Positions 1 through 8,171 of a DNA stretch of 64,000 nt are shown piece by piece. The stretch's first letter is position 1, and every line of letters starts with the position of its first letter. The notes under the pieces were generated by a model. That model was given only the letters and a program-made list of their open reading frames with translations, did no database searches and was not told the origin of the DNA. The stretch covers positions 1,240,001 through 1,304,000 of the forward strand of contig NZ_WWGH01000001.1 of NCBI RefSeq assembly GCF_009865135.1, written 5' to 3'. The DNA comes from Streptomyces sp. SID8374. Lineage in GTDB: Bacteria > Actinomycetota > Actinomycetes > Streptomycetales > Streptomycetaceae. The position numbers and the translations under genes were made by a program.

Positions 1-143
1 GGACGGACTGGGGAGGGGTGCGGGCGGGCCGGAAGAGGTGTGGGCGGGCTCGGGGGCTGGGGAGGGGGGCCGGCCCGCTGGTGCGCCGGGAAGCCGGGCC
101 GCCCCCGTCGAACGTGGGGGCGGGCCGGCTCTTGAGGCTGGCG

Positions 144-395
144 TCAGTGGTTCAGGCCGAGGTTGCCGAAGGCCGGGTTGAGCAGGCCGATCACGTTGAC
201 CGTGTTGCCGACCACGTTCACCGGGATGTGGACCGGGACCTGGGCCAGGTTGCCGCTGGCGACGCCCGGGGAGCCGACGGCCACGCCGTGGGCGTCGGCG
301 CCGCTGTGGCCGGTCGCGGAGGCCGCGCCCGCACCGGCGGCGATGAGCCCACCGGCGATCATGGTGACGGCGGCGGCCTTCTTCAGGTTCTTCAC
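144..395 (-). CDS. chpE: Short chaplin, cysteine-free ChpE type
   Basis: Chaplins are small secreted amyloid-forming proteins that coat aerial hyphae and spores and lower surface tension. This 83-residue protein has a Sec signal peptide (about residues 1-27, ending ASA) followed by one chaplin domain with the family phrases GVAVGSPGVASGN, VPVHIPVNV and NPAFGN. The two cysteines that usually bracket the end of the domain are missing (NVVGN and FGNLGLNH), which is the hallmark of ChpE in S. coelicolor. The GTG start is preceded by AGGAGG about 7 bases upstream (around 402-408). It lies downstream of, and in the same direction as, the response regulator gene, with 134 bases between them, so it probably has its own promoter there. 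Family assignment is very secure; the ChpE paralogue call rests on the missing cysteines and neighbouring gene order. Confidence 0.93.
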   Translation of the reverse strand: MKNLKKAAAVTMIAGGLIAAGAGAASATGHSGADAHGVAVGSPGVASGNLAQVPVHIPVNVVGNTVNVIGLLNPAFGNLGLNH

Positions 396-415
396 TTCAG
401 GATCCTCCTAGAGAG

Positions 416-436
416 GCTGCGGCAAGCCGCCGCAGC
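416..436 (-). promoter_or_regulatory. Inverted repeat in the chpE leader
   Basis: GCTGCGGC and GCCGCAGC form an 8-bp perfect stem with a 5-base loop. In the chpE transcript it would sit about 7 bases 5' of the Shine-Dalgarno sequence. It could affect translation or mRNA stability. No function is known; only the pairing is seen. Confidence 0.35.
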
Positions 437-529
437 GTGCCCTGGAGAACGCGGGGAGGCCGAGAAGGATGCGCCGTTCGGGTGACATCCACCCGACAGT
501 ATGAATCTCAGCCCGGGTCGGCGCGGGTC

Positions 530-1174
530 TCAGCCCGCGGCCCCGTTCCGTACCGCCCACAGCGCCGCCTGCGTGCGGTCCGCCAGGTCGAGTTTCATCA
601 GGATGTTCGACACATGGGTCTTGACCGTCTTCTCGGAGAGGACGAGGGCGCGGGCGATCTCCCGGTTGGAGCGGCCGTCGGCGATGAGGCCGAGCACCTC
701 GCGCTCGCGCTCGGTCAGGGTGCTCCCCCGGCCCGTACCACTGCCCGCGTCGTCCTGGGCGAGGAGTGCGCCGGCGACCTCCGGCTGGAGCAGGACGTGT
801 CCGGCGTGGACCGAGCGGATGGCGCCGGCCAGGGCGTCCGGATCGACGTCCTTGTAGACGTAACCGGAGGCTCCGGCGCGCAGGGCCGGGACCACCGTGC
901 GCTGTTCGGTGAAGCTGGTGACGATGAGGATCTTGGCCGGGTTGTCGAGTTGGCGGAGCCTGCGCAGCGCCTCGATGCCGTCGGTGCCGGGCATCTTGAT
1001 GTCCATGAGCACGACGTCGGGCCGGAGCTCCTCGGTGCGGGTCACGCCCTCCGCGCCGTCGGACGCCTCGCCGACCACTTCTATGTCGTCCTGGATCTCC
1101 AGAAAGGTGCGCAGTCCGCGGCGGACCACCTGGTGGTCGTCGACCAGCAGCACCCTGATGATCTTGTCAGCCAC
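530..1174 (-). CDS. NarL/LuxR-family response regulator
   Basis: This DNA-binding response regulator of about 214 residues is the output of the adjacent kinase. The receiver domain (about 1-120) shows the acidic pair D12/D13, the phospho-acceptor D58 in LMDIKMPG, and a lysine in SGYVYKD. The C-terminal part carries a LuxR helix-turn-helix (LTEREREVLGLIADGRSNREIA, through KTHVSNILMKL). I chose the GTG at 1172-1174 because it is preceded by GGAGGT and overlaps the kinase stop codon by 8 bases, which indicates translational coupling. An upstream ATG at 1222 would add 16 residues that do not look like receiver-domain sequence. Targets are unknown. The palindromes upstream of the kinase gene are plausible binding sites. 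Confidence 0.9.
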   Translation of the reverse strand: MADKIIRVLLVDDHQVVRRGLRTFLEIQDDIEVVGEASDGAEGVTRTEELRPDVVLMDIKMPGTDGIEALRRLRQLDNPAKILIVTSFTEQRTVVPALRAGASGYVYKDVDPDALAGAIRSVHAGHVLLQPEVAGALLAQDDAGSGTGRGSTLTEREREVLGLIADGRSNREIARALVLSEKTVKTHVSNILMKLDLADRTQAALWAVRNGAAG

Positions 1175-2312
1175 CGGGGACCTCCATCTCGATCGTGGCG
1201 CCCTTTCCGGGCTCCGAAACAACGGTGAGCCGGCCGCCGACGCTCTTGGCCCGGTGCCGCATGGAGACGAGCCCCAGATGGCGGCCGGCCCGGCGGACGG
1301 CGTCGGGGTCGAACCCGATGCCGTCGTCGGTGATGAGCAGGACGGTCGCGGCCGAGCGCCGGGTCAGGGTGACGTCGACGTGCTCCGCGCCGGAGTGGCG
1401 CAGGGCGTTGTGCAGGGCCTCCTGGGCGACCCGGAGCAGCGCCTCCTCCTGGGCGGCGGGCAGAGCCCGTACACCGCTGCTCCCGAAGGTGACCGCCGCC
1501 GCGTGGGCCCGGTCCAGGACCTGGATCTGGGTACGGAGGGTGGCGATCAGGCCGTCCTCGTCCAAGGCGGCCGGGCGCAGCTCCACGACGGCGGCCCGCA
1601 GCTCGTCGACCGCTTCGGCGGCGAGGACGGCGACCTGCTGGAGCTCCCCCTTGGCACGGGCCGGGTCGCGGTCGACCAGCGCGGCGGCGGCCTGGGCGGT
1701 GAGCCGCAGCGAGAACAGCTTCTGGCTGACCGCGTCGTGCAGCTCGTGGGCGAGGCGGGAGCGCTCCTCGGCGATGGTCAGCTCGCGGCTGCGCTCGTAG
1801 AGACGGGCGTTGGTGAGGGCGATCGCGGCGTGCTGGGCGAGGATCGAGAGCAGCTCCTCGTCCTCGGCGGTGAAGCCGCAGCCGCCGTCGGGCTTGGGGC
1901 ACATCTTGTTGGCGAGGAAGAGCGCGCCGATGATCTCGTCGCCGTCCGTGATGGGCAGGCCGAGGAAGTCGGACATGTCGGGGTGCGCCTCGGGCCAGCC
2001 CTCGAAGCGGGGGTCCTTGCGGACGTCCGCGAGCCGCTCCGGCTTCGCCTGGTTCAGCATCGCGGCGAGGATGCCGTGCTGCCGGGGCAGCGGGCCGATG
2101 GCCTTCCACTGCTCCTCGCTCACCCCGTCGACCACGAACTGGGCGAAGCCGCCGTGGTCGTCCGGGACGCCGAGGGCCGCGTACTGGGCGTCCAGCAGCT
2201 CACGGGCGGAGGCGACGATCGTCTTGAGGACGTCCCCTACTTCGAGGTGCCGGCTCATGGCGAGCAGCGCGGCACTCACCGCGGCGAGGGCCGACGGTGG
2301 GCGATGACTCAT
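1167..2312 (-). CDS. GAF-domain sensor histidine kinase (HisKA_3, DevS-like)
   Basis: This 381-residue cytoplasmic kinase has one GAF domain (about 20-170), a HisKA_3 dimerisation/phospho-acceptor helix with the phosphorylated histidine at H192 in ELHDAVSQ, and a C-terminal HATPase (N box EALHNALRHSG, G1 DDGIGFD, G2 GHLGLVSMRHRA). No transmembrane segment is visible. The GAF segment with HPDMSDFLGLPI and ALFLANK resembles the sensor GAF domains of the DevS/DosT family. Whether it binds haem cannot be judged from sequence alone. It forms a coupled operon with the response regulator. The ATG at 2310-2312 is the only good in-frame start. Confidence 0.9.
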   Translation of the reverse strand: MSHRPPSALAAVSAALLAMSRHLEVGDVLKTIVASARELLDAQYAALGVPDDHGGFAQFVVDGVSEEQWKAIGPLPRQHGILAAMLNQAKPERLADVRKDPRFEGWPEAHPDMSDFLGLPITDGDEIIGALFLANKMCPKPDGGCGFTAEDEELLSILAQHAAIALTNARLYERSRELTIAEERSRLAHELHDAVSQKLFSLRLTAQAAAALVDRDPARAKGELQQVAVLAAEAVDELRAAVVELRPAALDEDGLIATLRTQIQVLDRAHAAAVTFGSSGVRALPAAQEEALLRVAQEALHNALRHSGAEHVDVTLTRRSAATVLLITDDGIGFDPDAVRRAGRHLGLVSMRHRAKSVGGRLTVVSEPGKGATIEMEVPGG

Positions 2313-2378
2313 GGGATCACCGTACCGGCGGGGGTGCGGGGGCCGTATCGGGCCGAGGACGGCTGCCGGAGGGCGGGA

Positions 2379-2441
2379 GGCCTAGGCCGCTCGCGGCCCG
2401 TACCGGGCCCCAGGTCCTAGGACCTCCCGGGTCCTAGGTCG
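2379..2441. promoter_or_regulatory. Cluster of three CCTAGG-centred palindromes
   Basis: The divergent gap between the kinase operon and the SDR gene holds three CCTAGG cores. They are GGCCTAGGCC (2379-2388, perfect), AGGTCCTAGGACCT (2412-2425, a perfect 14-mer) and GGGTCCTAGGTC (about 2430-2440, half conserved). CTAG is rare in Streptomyces DNA, so three copies in 60 bases is striking. The arrangement suits a dimeric NarL-type regulator. The neighbouring response regulator is the obvious candidate, by inference only. Confidence 0.5.
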
Positions 2442-2558
2442 AAGTGCCGGGCGCGGGTGCGGCTCCTGGGCGAGGCGCCGGGTGATCAGGGCTTCCTACG
2501 TTGGAGTCGCCGGGGACGCCCCCGGTGGACGCCGACGTACTGCGAGGAGACGGTCACG

Positions 2559-3281
2559 ATGCCGGTCGCGTTGATCACGGGTGGTTCGAAGGGGCTGGGG
2601 CGCGCCCTCGCCGAGGCACTGGCCCGGCAGGGGTGGGATCTGGTGCTGGACGCCAGGGCCGCCGGGGTGCTGGAGGCGGCGGCGCAGGAGGTGAGGGAGC
2701 GGTACGGGACGCGGGTGGCGGCCGTGCCGGGGGATGTCACGGACGCGGCGCACCGGGCGGAGCTGGTCGCGGCCGCCGGGGAGCTGGGCGGACTCGATCT
2801 GCTGGTGGGCAACGCGAGCGTGCTGGGCGCCGAACCGCTGGTCCGGCTGGAGGCGCAGCCGCTGGAGGGGTTGCGGCAGGCGCTGGAGACCAATGTGGTG
2901 GCCGCGCTCGGCCTCGTACAGGAGGCACTGCCGCTGCTGCGGGAGTCGGCCGCGGGCGCGGTGGTGCTGGTCAGCTCGGACGCGGCGGCGGAGCCGTACG
3001 AGACGTGGGGCGGTTACGGGGCTTCGAAGGCGGCGCTGGACCAGCTGGCGGCGGTGCTGGGCGTGGAGGAGCCGGGGCTGCGGGTGTGGGCGGTCGACCC
3101 GGGGGACATGGCGACCGATCTGTACGCCGCCGCCGTGCCGGACGACGACGAGCCCCGGCCCACGCCCGGGAGCGTGGCGCCCGCGTTCCTGCGGCTGGTG
3201 CGTGAGCGGCCTGCCAGCGGGCGGTTCGCCGCTCCGGCGCTGCTGGAGGGGCCGGTGACGGCGGACGGGGGTGCGCGGTGA
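2559..3281 (+). CDS. SDR family NAD(P)-dependent oxidoreductase
   Basis: This classical short-chain dehydrogenase has 240 residues. It shows the cofactor motif TGGSKGLG (residues 7-14), NAS at 85-87 in place of the usual NAG, and the catalytic set S140, Y153 and K157 (YGASK). The substrate is unknown. I chose ATG 2559 because the glycine-rich motif starts immediately after it and GAGGAG lies 9 bases upstream. Earlier in-frame starts add sequence unlike the family. Its TGA overlaps the GTG of the next gene, so the two are translationally coupled. The C-terminal tail (about 195-240) is less conserved. Confidence 0.85.
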   Translation: MPVALITGGSKGLGRALAEALARQGWDLVLDARAAGVLEAAAQEVRERYGTRVAAVPGDVTDAAHRAELVAAAGELGGLDLLVGNASVLGAEPLVRLEAQPLEGLRQALETNVVAALGLVQEALPLLRESAAGAVVLVSSDAAAEPYETWGGYGASKAALDQLAAVLGVEEPGLRVWAVDPGDMATDLYAAAVPDDDEPRPTPGSVAPAFLRLVRERPASGRFAAPALLEGPVTADGGAR

Positions 3282-4408
3282 CGGCGGTGGGGGCGGCGAG
3301 GCGGGGGCCTGCGGGCGCTTCGCCGCTGGAGGCCTTGCGGGTGCCCGTGGAGCTCTCGGCGCGGGTGCCGGCCGAGCAGCGGGGGTCGGGGCGTGATGAC
3401 GTACGGCTGCTGGTGAGCCGGGGGACGGCCGTGTCGCACCATGCGTTCCGGGAGCTGACGGGGCGGCTGCGGGCCGGGGACGTGCTGGTGGTGAACACGT
3501 CGGCGACGTTGCCGGCCGCGGTGAACGGGCGGGTGGGCGGCGACCGGGTCGTCGTGCACTTCTCGACGCGGGGTGAGGACGGGCGGTGGGCGGTGGAGCT
3601 GCGGGCGCCCGGCGCCTCGGGGGCCACCGCGCCGCGCCCGGGCGGGCCCGCCGGTGCGGTGGTGCGGCTGCCGGGCGGGCGGGAGCTGGTGCTGGAGGAG
3701 CCGCTGGGCCCTGCGGTGGGGGCGCGGCTGTGGTGGGCGCGGGTGCCGGACCGGGTGCCGGAGCTGTTGCGGCGGTACGGGCGGCCGATCCGGTACGCGT
3801 ACACGGAGCGGGACCAGCCGCTCTCGGCGTACCAGACGGTGTTCGCGGTCCAGGCGCCCGACGGGAGCGGTTCGGCGGAGATGCCGAGCGCGGCCCGGCC
3901 CTTCACCGCCGCCCTGGTGGCGGAGCTGGTGAGCCGCGGGGTCCAGTTCGCCCCGCTGTCCCTGCATACGGGGGTGGCGTCGGCGGAGGCGCACGAGCCG
4001 CCGTACCCGGAGCGCTTCGCGGTGCCGTCCACCACGGCGTGGCTGGTGAACGCGGCGCGGGCGGCGGGCGGCCGGGTGGTCGCGGTGGGTACGACGGCGG
4101 TACGGGCGCTGGAGTCGGCGGCGGACGCGGACGCGGACGGGGTGGTGCGGCCGGTGGCGGGCTGGACGGACCTGGTGGTGACGCCGCGCCGGGGCGTGCG
4201 GGTGGTGGACGGGCTGCTGACCGGGCTGCACGAGCCGGAGGCCTCGCACCTGCTGATGCTGGAGGCGGTGGCGGGGCGTGAGGCGCTGCGCCGTGGGTAC
4301 GAGGCGGCGCTGGAGCGGCGCTACCTCTGGCATGAGTTCGGGGACGTCCACCTCATCCTGCCGGATGAGGAACGTAACACTCCGGATTGCTTCAGCAACG
4401 AGCGGTGA
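3278..4408 (+). CDS. QueA-like S-adenosylmethionine:tRNA ribosyltransferase-isomerase family protein
   Basis: This 376-residue protein is related to QueA, which transfers and isomerises the ribosyl group of AdoMet onto 7-aminomethyl-deazaguanine in tRNA to make epoxyqueuosine. Recognisable blocks are the N-terminal ELSARVPAEQ...RDDVRLLV, GDVLVVNTSATLPA, PIRYAYTERDQPLSAYQTVFA, LSLHTGV and VAVGTTAVRALES. The substrate-site segment that reads APTAGLHF in true QueA is SAARPFTAAL here, and the LHVGAGTF loop is shortened to LHTGVAS. No other queuosine gene (tgt, queC, queD, queE or queF) is in the window. It is therefore better called QueA-like than queA. The GTG start overlaps the upstream SDR stop (GTGA). 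Confidence 0.82.
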   Translation: MTAVGAARRGPAGASPLEALRVPVELSARVPAEQRGSGRDDVRLLVSRGTAVSHHAFRELTGRLRAGDVLVVNTSATLPAAVNGRVGGDRVVVHFSTRGEDGRWAVELRAPGASGATAPRPGGPAGAVVRLPGGRELVLEEPLGPAVGARLWWARVPDRVPELLRRYGRPIRYAYTERDQPLSAYQTVFAVQAPDGSGSAEMPSAARPFTAALVAELVSRGVQFAPLSLHTGVASAEAHEPPYPERFAVPSTTAWLVNAARAAGGRVVAVGTTAVRALESAADADADGVVRPVAGWTDLVVTPRRGVRVVDGLLTGLHEPEASHLLMLEAVAGREALRRGYEAALERRYLWHEFGDVHLILPDEERNTPDCFSNER

Positions 4409-4563
4409 GCCTGTTACGTCGCCGATGTGAGCCCGGGCATAGGGCGCACGTCACTTACGAACGTCCCTAGTGGACCCAAAAGGGCGATTTGGGTGGGCAT
4501 GAGCGGGGGTTATTTCGGACGAACAGGACCCTCTTCCACTACCCGGCTTCGTACGTCACACCT

Positions 4564-4592
4564 TTGCCACGAGATTTTGCTGCCGCTAAGAA
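4564..4592 (+). promoter_or_regulatory. Candidate promoter for the transglycosylase gene
   Basis: TTGCCA (4564-4569) and TAAGAA (4587-4592) are separated by 17 bases in a locally A+T-richer stretch, about 90 bases before the start codon. A small hairpin, GTCCT-CCGTG-AGGAC (4638-4652), lies in the leader. This is a consensus match by eye only. Confidence 0.35.
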
Positions 4593-4680
4593 TTGCTCTC
4601 GTCCCCGACGGAGGTGCGCATCGCCGCCTCCGGTCTCGTCCTCCGTGAGGACACCTGAGCATTCGAAGAGGTAGCCCTAC

Positions 4681-5427
4681 ATGTCTGCGACTCGCATCCC
4701 CAGCCGTGTCCGTCGTCTGAACAAGGTCCAGAAGATCTCCGTGGCCGGTGTGTCGGCCCTGGCCGTCGCCTCCCTGACCTTCTCGCTCGTCCCGTCGAAC
4801 GGCGAAGCCGAGGTTGCCCCGCAGGCAGCCGGCGCTGCCGCCCCCGTCGCCTTCACCGGCGGCTCCGCACAGGCCAAGACCGTGCAGGACAGCCTTATCG
4901 CGCAGCACTCCACCGCCGAGCAGCTCGTGAAGGCCGCCGATGCCGCCAAGGCGAAGGCGGCCGCCGAGGCCAAGGCGAAGGCCGCGAAGGCCAAGGCCGC
5001 CGCGGACGCGAAGGAGAAGGCCGAGAAGGCCGCCAAGGCCAAGGCCGACGCCAAGAAGCGCGGCACCGAGGCCGCCAACCGCTCCACCGCTCGCAAGCCC
5101 GTCTACGCCAACAACCTGGACGGCTGGATCCGCGAGGCGATGTCGATCATGAAGAAGGAAGGCATCCCCGGGTCCTACGAGGGCATCCACCGCAACATCA
5201 TCCGGGAGTCCAGCGGCAACCGCTGGGCGATCAACAACTGGGACATCAACGCCCGCAACGGCATCCCCTCCAAGGGTCTGCTCCAGGTGATCCAGCCGAC
5301 CTTCGACCGGTACCACGTCAAGGGCACCAAGAAGGACCTGTACGACCCGGTCGCCAACATCGTCGCCGCCTGCAACTACGCGGCCGACCGCTACGGCTCC
5401 ATGGACAACGTCAACAGCGCGTACTGA
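4681..5427 (+). CDS. Secreted transglycosylase SLT-domain protein with Ala/Lys-rich coiled stalk
   Basis: This 248-residue exported protein probably cleaves peptidoglycan glycan strands. The N-terminus is basic (SRVRRLNKVQK), followed by a hydrophobic segment at about 19-37 that acts as signal or anchor. Residues about 90-130 are a highly repetitive Ala/Lys/Glu stretch that should form a long helix. The C-terminal domain (about 140-248) has the lysozyme-like features IIRESSGNRWAINNWD with the probable catalytic glutamate, GLLQVIQPTF and AACNYAADRYGS. ATG 4681 follows GAAGAGGT. The gene is monocistronic, with a strong hairpin just after it. Confidence 0.87.
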   Translation: MSATRIPSRVRRLNKVQKISVAGVSALAVASLTFSLVPSNGEAEVAPQAAGAAAPVAFTGGSAQAKTVQDSLIAQHSTAEQLVKAADAAKAKAAAEAKAKAAKAKAAADAKEKAEKAAKAKADAKKRGTEAANRSTARKPVYANNLDGWIREAMSIMKKEGIPGSYEGIHRNIIRESSGNRWAINNWDINARNGIPSKGLLQVIQPTFDRYHVKGTKKDLYDPVANIVAACNYAADRYGSMDNVNSAY

Positions 5428-5468
5428 GCCAGGCCGGACAGGCGCTGAGCACAGCCGTACACATGCCG

Positions 5469-5498
5469 GAGGCCGGCACCCCCTGGGGTGCCGGCCTC
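5469..5498. terminator. Bidirectional hairpin terminator
   Basis: A 14-base arm (GAGGCCGGCACCCC) and its exact complement are separated by CT. It lies between the convergent transglycosylase and ABC transporter genes and could serve both. There is no clear T-tract, as is usual in Streptomyces. Confidence 0.75.
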
Positions 5499-5531
5499 GG
5501 CGTCGTTCCGTACGAGAGTTCCGTACATGGA

Positions 5532-8171
5532 CTACTTGCGCATGACCTCGGGCTCGTGGCGGCGCAGCAGCCGGGCGACCGCGAAGGCGCAGACGAGGCC
5601 GAGCACCAGCAGCACGAAGATGTTGATCCCCCACTGGGCCGCCGAGGCCTCCCAGAGCGGGTCCAGGTCGGTCGGGTTCGCCGGGTCCCACGGCGGCATC
5701 AGGTTGGCCAGGTCCAGCGTGGTGCCCGCCGCAGCCACGCCCCAGCGGGACGGCATCAGCCAGGTGAGCTGCTCCAGGCCGGGGGTCCCGTACACCTGGA
5801 AGAGGACACCGGTGAACACCAGCTGGACGATCGCGAACATGACCAGCAGCGGCATGGTCATCTCGGACGTCTTGACCAGCGCGGAGATCATCAGGCCGAA
5901 CATCATCGAGGTGAACCCGAGCGCCACGATGGAGATGCAGATCTCGACGGCCGGAGGCATGAACAGCCCCTCGGCCGGCAGCTCACGGGCGGCGAAGCAG
6001 ATACCGCAGAGGATGACGCTCTGGAACGCGGTGATCACGCCGAGCACGATCACCTTGGACACCAGATAGGCCGAGCGGGAGAGGCCGGTGGCCCGTTCCC
6101 GTTCGTAGATGACGCGTTCCTTGATCAGTTCTCGTACGGAGCTGGCCGACCCGGCCAGGCAGATGCCGACCGCGAGGATCAGCAGGATCATCCCGGCCTT
6201 CCCGTTGAACTGGGCCGGCGGGGTGGGCGGGGCCAGTCCGAAGTCCGCCGGGATGACCGCGGCCAGCACACCGATCACCGCGGGCAGCGCCACCATCAGG
6301 CCGAGGAAGGCCTTGTCGGAGGCGATGACGGAGGTGTATCTGCGCACCAGGGTCCACAGCTGCGTCCCCCAGCTCTGCGGCTTCGGGGGCCGCATCTGCT
6401 GGGGCGGCGGCATGTGGACGGACTGCGCGGCGACGGCGTCGATGTCGGCGGCGTACATCTGGTAGTGCTGCGAACCGCGCCAGCGGCCCGCCCAGTCGTA
6501 GTCGCGGTAGTTCTCGAAGGCCGAGAAGACGTCGGCCCAGGAGCTGTAGCCGAAGAAGTTCAGCGCCTCCTCCGGCGGCCCGAAGTACGCGACGGCGCCG
6601 CCCGGCGCCATCACGAGCAGCTTGTCGCAGATGGCCAGCTCGGCCACGGAGTGCGTGACGACGAGCACGGTGCGGCCGTCGTCGGCGAGGCCGCGCAGCA
6701 GCTGCATGACATCGCGGTCCATGCCCGGGTCGAGGCCGGAGGTCGGCTCGTCCAGGAAGATCAGCGACGGCTTGGTCAGCAGCTCCAGGGCGACCGAGAC
6801 GCGCTTGCGCTGGCCGCCGGAGAGCGAGGTGATCTTCTTGTCCTTGTGGATGTCCAGCTTGAGCTCGGCGAGGACCTCGGTGATCCGGGCCTGGCGCTCG
6901 GCCTCGGTGGTGTCCGCGGGGAAGCGGAGCCTGGCCGCGTACTTGAGGGCCTTGGTGACGGTCAGCTCCTTGTGCAGGATGTCGTCCTGCGGGACCAGAC
7001 CGATGCGCTGGCGCAGCTCGGCGAACTGCTTGTAGAGGTTCCGGTTGTCGTAGAGGACGTCGCCCTCGTCGGCGGGCCGGTAGCCGGTGAGCGCCTTGAG
7101 CAGGGTGGACTTGCCCGAGCCGGAGGGGCCGATGACCGCGATCAGCGACTTCTCCGGGACGCCGAAGGAGACGTCCTTGAGGATCTGCTTGCCGCCGTCG
7201 ACCGTCACCGTGAGGTGGCGGGCGGAGAAGGAGACCTGGCCGGTGTCGACGAACTCTTCCAGCCGGTCGCCGACCAGGCGGAACGTCGAGTGGCCGACGC
7301 CGACGATGTCGTTCGGGCCCAGGAGCGCCGAGCCGGACTTCTGGAGCGGCAGACCGTTGACGTACGTGCCGTTGTGCGAGCCGAGGTCGCGGATCTCGAA
7401 CCGGCCGTCGGGCGTCGCGTGGAACTCGGCGTGGTTGCGGGAGACCTGGAGGTCGGAGACGACCAGCTCGTTCTCCAGGGCACGGCCGATGCGCATGACC
7501 CGGCCGAGCGCCAGCTGGTGGAATGTGGTCGGGCTGCGGTCGCCGTAGACGGGCGGCGCCCCCGCGGCTCCGCCGTGGGCCGGTCCGCCGCCATGGGCCG
7601 GGGCGGCCGGCTGGCCGGGGCCCTGCTGGTGCGGAACCTGCTGGTACGGGGCCTGCTGCGGGGCCTCCGGTGCCTGCTGCTGCCACGCCTGCTGGGGCGG
7701 GGCCTGGTGGTGCGCGGGTGCCTGGTGGGGCGGGGCCTGGTGGTGCGCGGGTGCCTGGTGGGGCGGGGCCTGGTGGTGGGCGGGTGCCTGCTGTCCGGGC
7801 CAGGCGCCGCCCGCCTGCGCATGCTGCTGCGGCTGCTGGTGCTGCTGCGCGGGGGCCTGGTGGGCACCGGCGGCGGAGAGATTCAGTCGCGGGCCGTCGG
7901 TGGCGTTGCCCAGGCGCACGGCGGAGCCGGGCCCGATCTCCGTCCGCTGGATCCGCTGTCCCTGCACATACGTGCCGTTGGTGGAGCCGTGGTCCTCGAT
8001 GAACCAACTCCGGCCGCCCCAGCTGATCGTGGCATGCCGCCACGAGACTCTGGCGTCGTCGATCGTCAGGTCCCCCTGCGGGTCACGCCCCAGGGTGTAC
8101 GGCCTGGACGGATCGAGCGTCCAGGTGCTGCCATTCAATTCCAGTACGAGTTCCGGCACTCCGCGCCCCAC
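5532..8171 (-). CDS. FHA-domain ABC transporter, ATPase and ABC-2 permease in one chain
   Basis: This 879-residue half-transporter has two N-terminal forkhead-associated (phosphothreonine-binding) domains. FHA1 (about 5-95) contains GRDPQGDL, SWRHA and GSTNGTYV. A His/Pro/Gln-rich linker with tandem repeats follows (about 100-200). FHA2 (about 215-310) contains GRALENELVVSD, SRNHAEF and SHNGTYVNG. The ABC domain has Walker A GPSGSGKST (348-356), signature LSGGQRKR and Walker B LIFLDEPTSGLD. The C-terminal ABC-2 permease has about six membrane helices (about 600-879). FHA domains suggest control by Ser/Thr kinases; the substrate is unknown. I used the GTG at 8169-8171, which has GGGGG 7 bases upstream. 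A GTG four codons later (8157-8159) gives the family-typical MPELVLELNG and is equally possible. Confidence 0.92.
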   Translation of the reverse strand: MGRGVPELVLELNGSTWTLDPSRPYTLGRDPQGDLTIDDARVSWRHATISWGGRSWFIEDHGSTNGTYVQGQRIQRTEIGPGSAVRLGNATDGPRLNLSAAGAHQAPAQQHQQPQQHAQAGGAWPGQQAPAHHQAPPHQAPAHHQAPPHQAPAHHQAPPQQAWQQQAPEAPQQAPYQQVPHQQGPGQPAAPAHGGGPAHGGAAGAPPVYGDRSPTTFHQLALGRVMRIGRALENELVVSDLQVSRNHAEFHATPDGRFEIRDLGSHNGTYVNGLPLQKSGSALLGPNDIVGVGHSTFRLVGDRLEEFVDTGQVSFSARHLTVTVDGGKQILKDVSFGVPEKSLIAVIGPSGSGKSTLLKALTGYRPADEGDVLYDNRNLYKQFAELRQRIGLVPQDDILHKELTVTKALKYAARLRFPADTTEAERQARITEVLAELKLDIHKDKKITSLSGGQRKRVSVALELLTKPSLIFLDEPTSGLDPGMDRDVMQLLRGLADDGRTVLVVTHSVAELAICDKLLVMAPGGAVAYFGPPEEALNFFGYSSWADVFSAFENYRDYDWAGRWRGSQHYQMYAADIDAVAAQSVHMPPPQQMRPPKPQSWGTQLWTLVRRYTSVIASDKAFLGLMVALPAVIGVLAAVIPADFGLAPPTPPAQFNGKAGMILLILAVGICLAGSASSVRELIKERVIYERERATGLSRSAYLVSKVIVLGVITAFQSVILCGICFAARELPAEGLFMPPAVEICISIVALGFTSMMFGLMISALVKTSEMTMPLLVMFAIVQLVFTGVLFQVYGTPGLEQLTWLMPSRWGVAAAGTTLDLANLMPPWDPANPTDLDPLWEASAAQWGINIFVLLVLGLVCAFAVARLLRRHEPEVMRK
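7701..7790 (-). repeat. 33-bp in-frame tandem repeat in the FHA linker
   Basis: Two complete and one partial near-identical 33-bp units (7701-7733, 7734-7766, 7767-7790) encode the 11-residue unit APAHHQAPPHQ, at about residues 128-157 of the ABC protein. This coding microsatellite probably varies in length between strains. Confidence 0.9.

Noticed and set aside
1..143. G-rich plus-strand reading frame before chpE
   Set aside because: Composition is repetitive Gly/Arg with no start context or homology. The stretch is the 3' flank of chpE.
4409..4680. Possible c-di-AMP (ydaO-type) riboswitch before the transglycosylase gene
   Set aside because: Streptomyces wall hydrolase genes can carry one, but I could not find the conserved ydaO core in this leader.
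7701..7790. Possible CRISPR-like array
   Set aside because: The repeats are directly adjacent with no spacers and are in frame within a protein linker.
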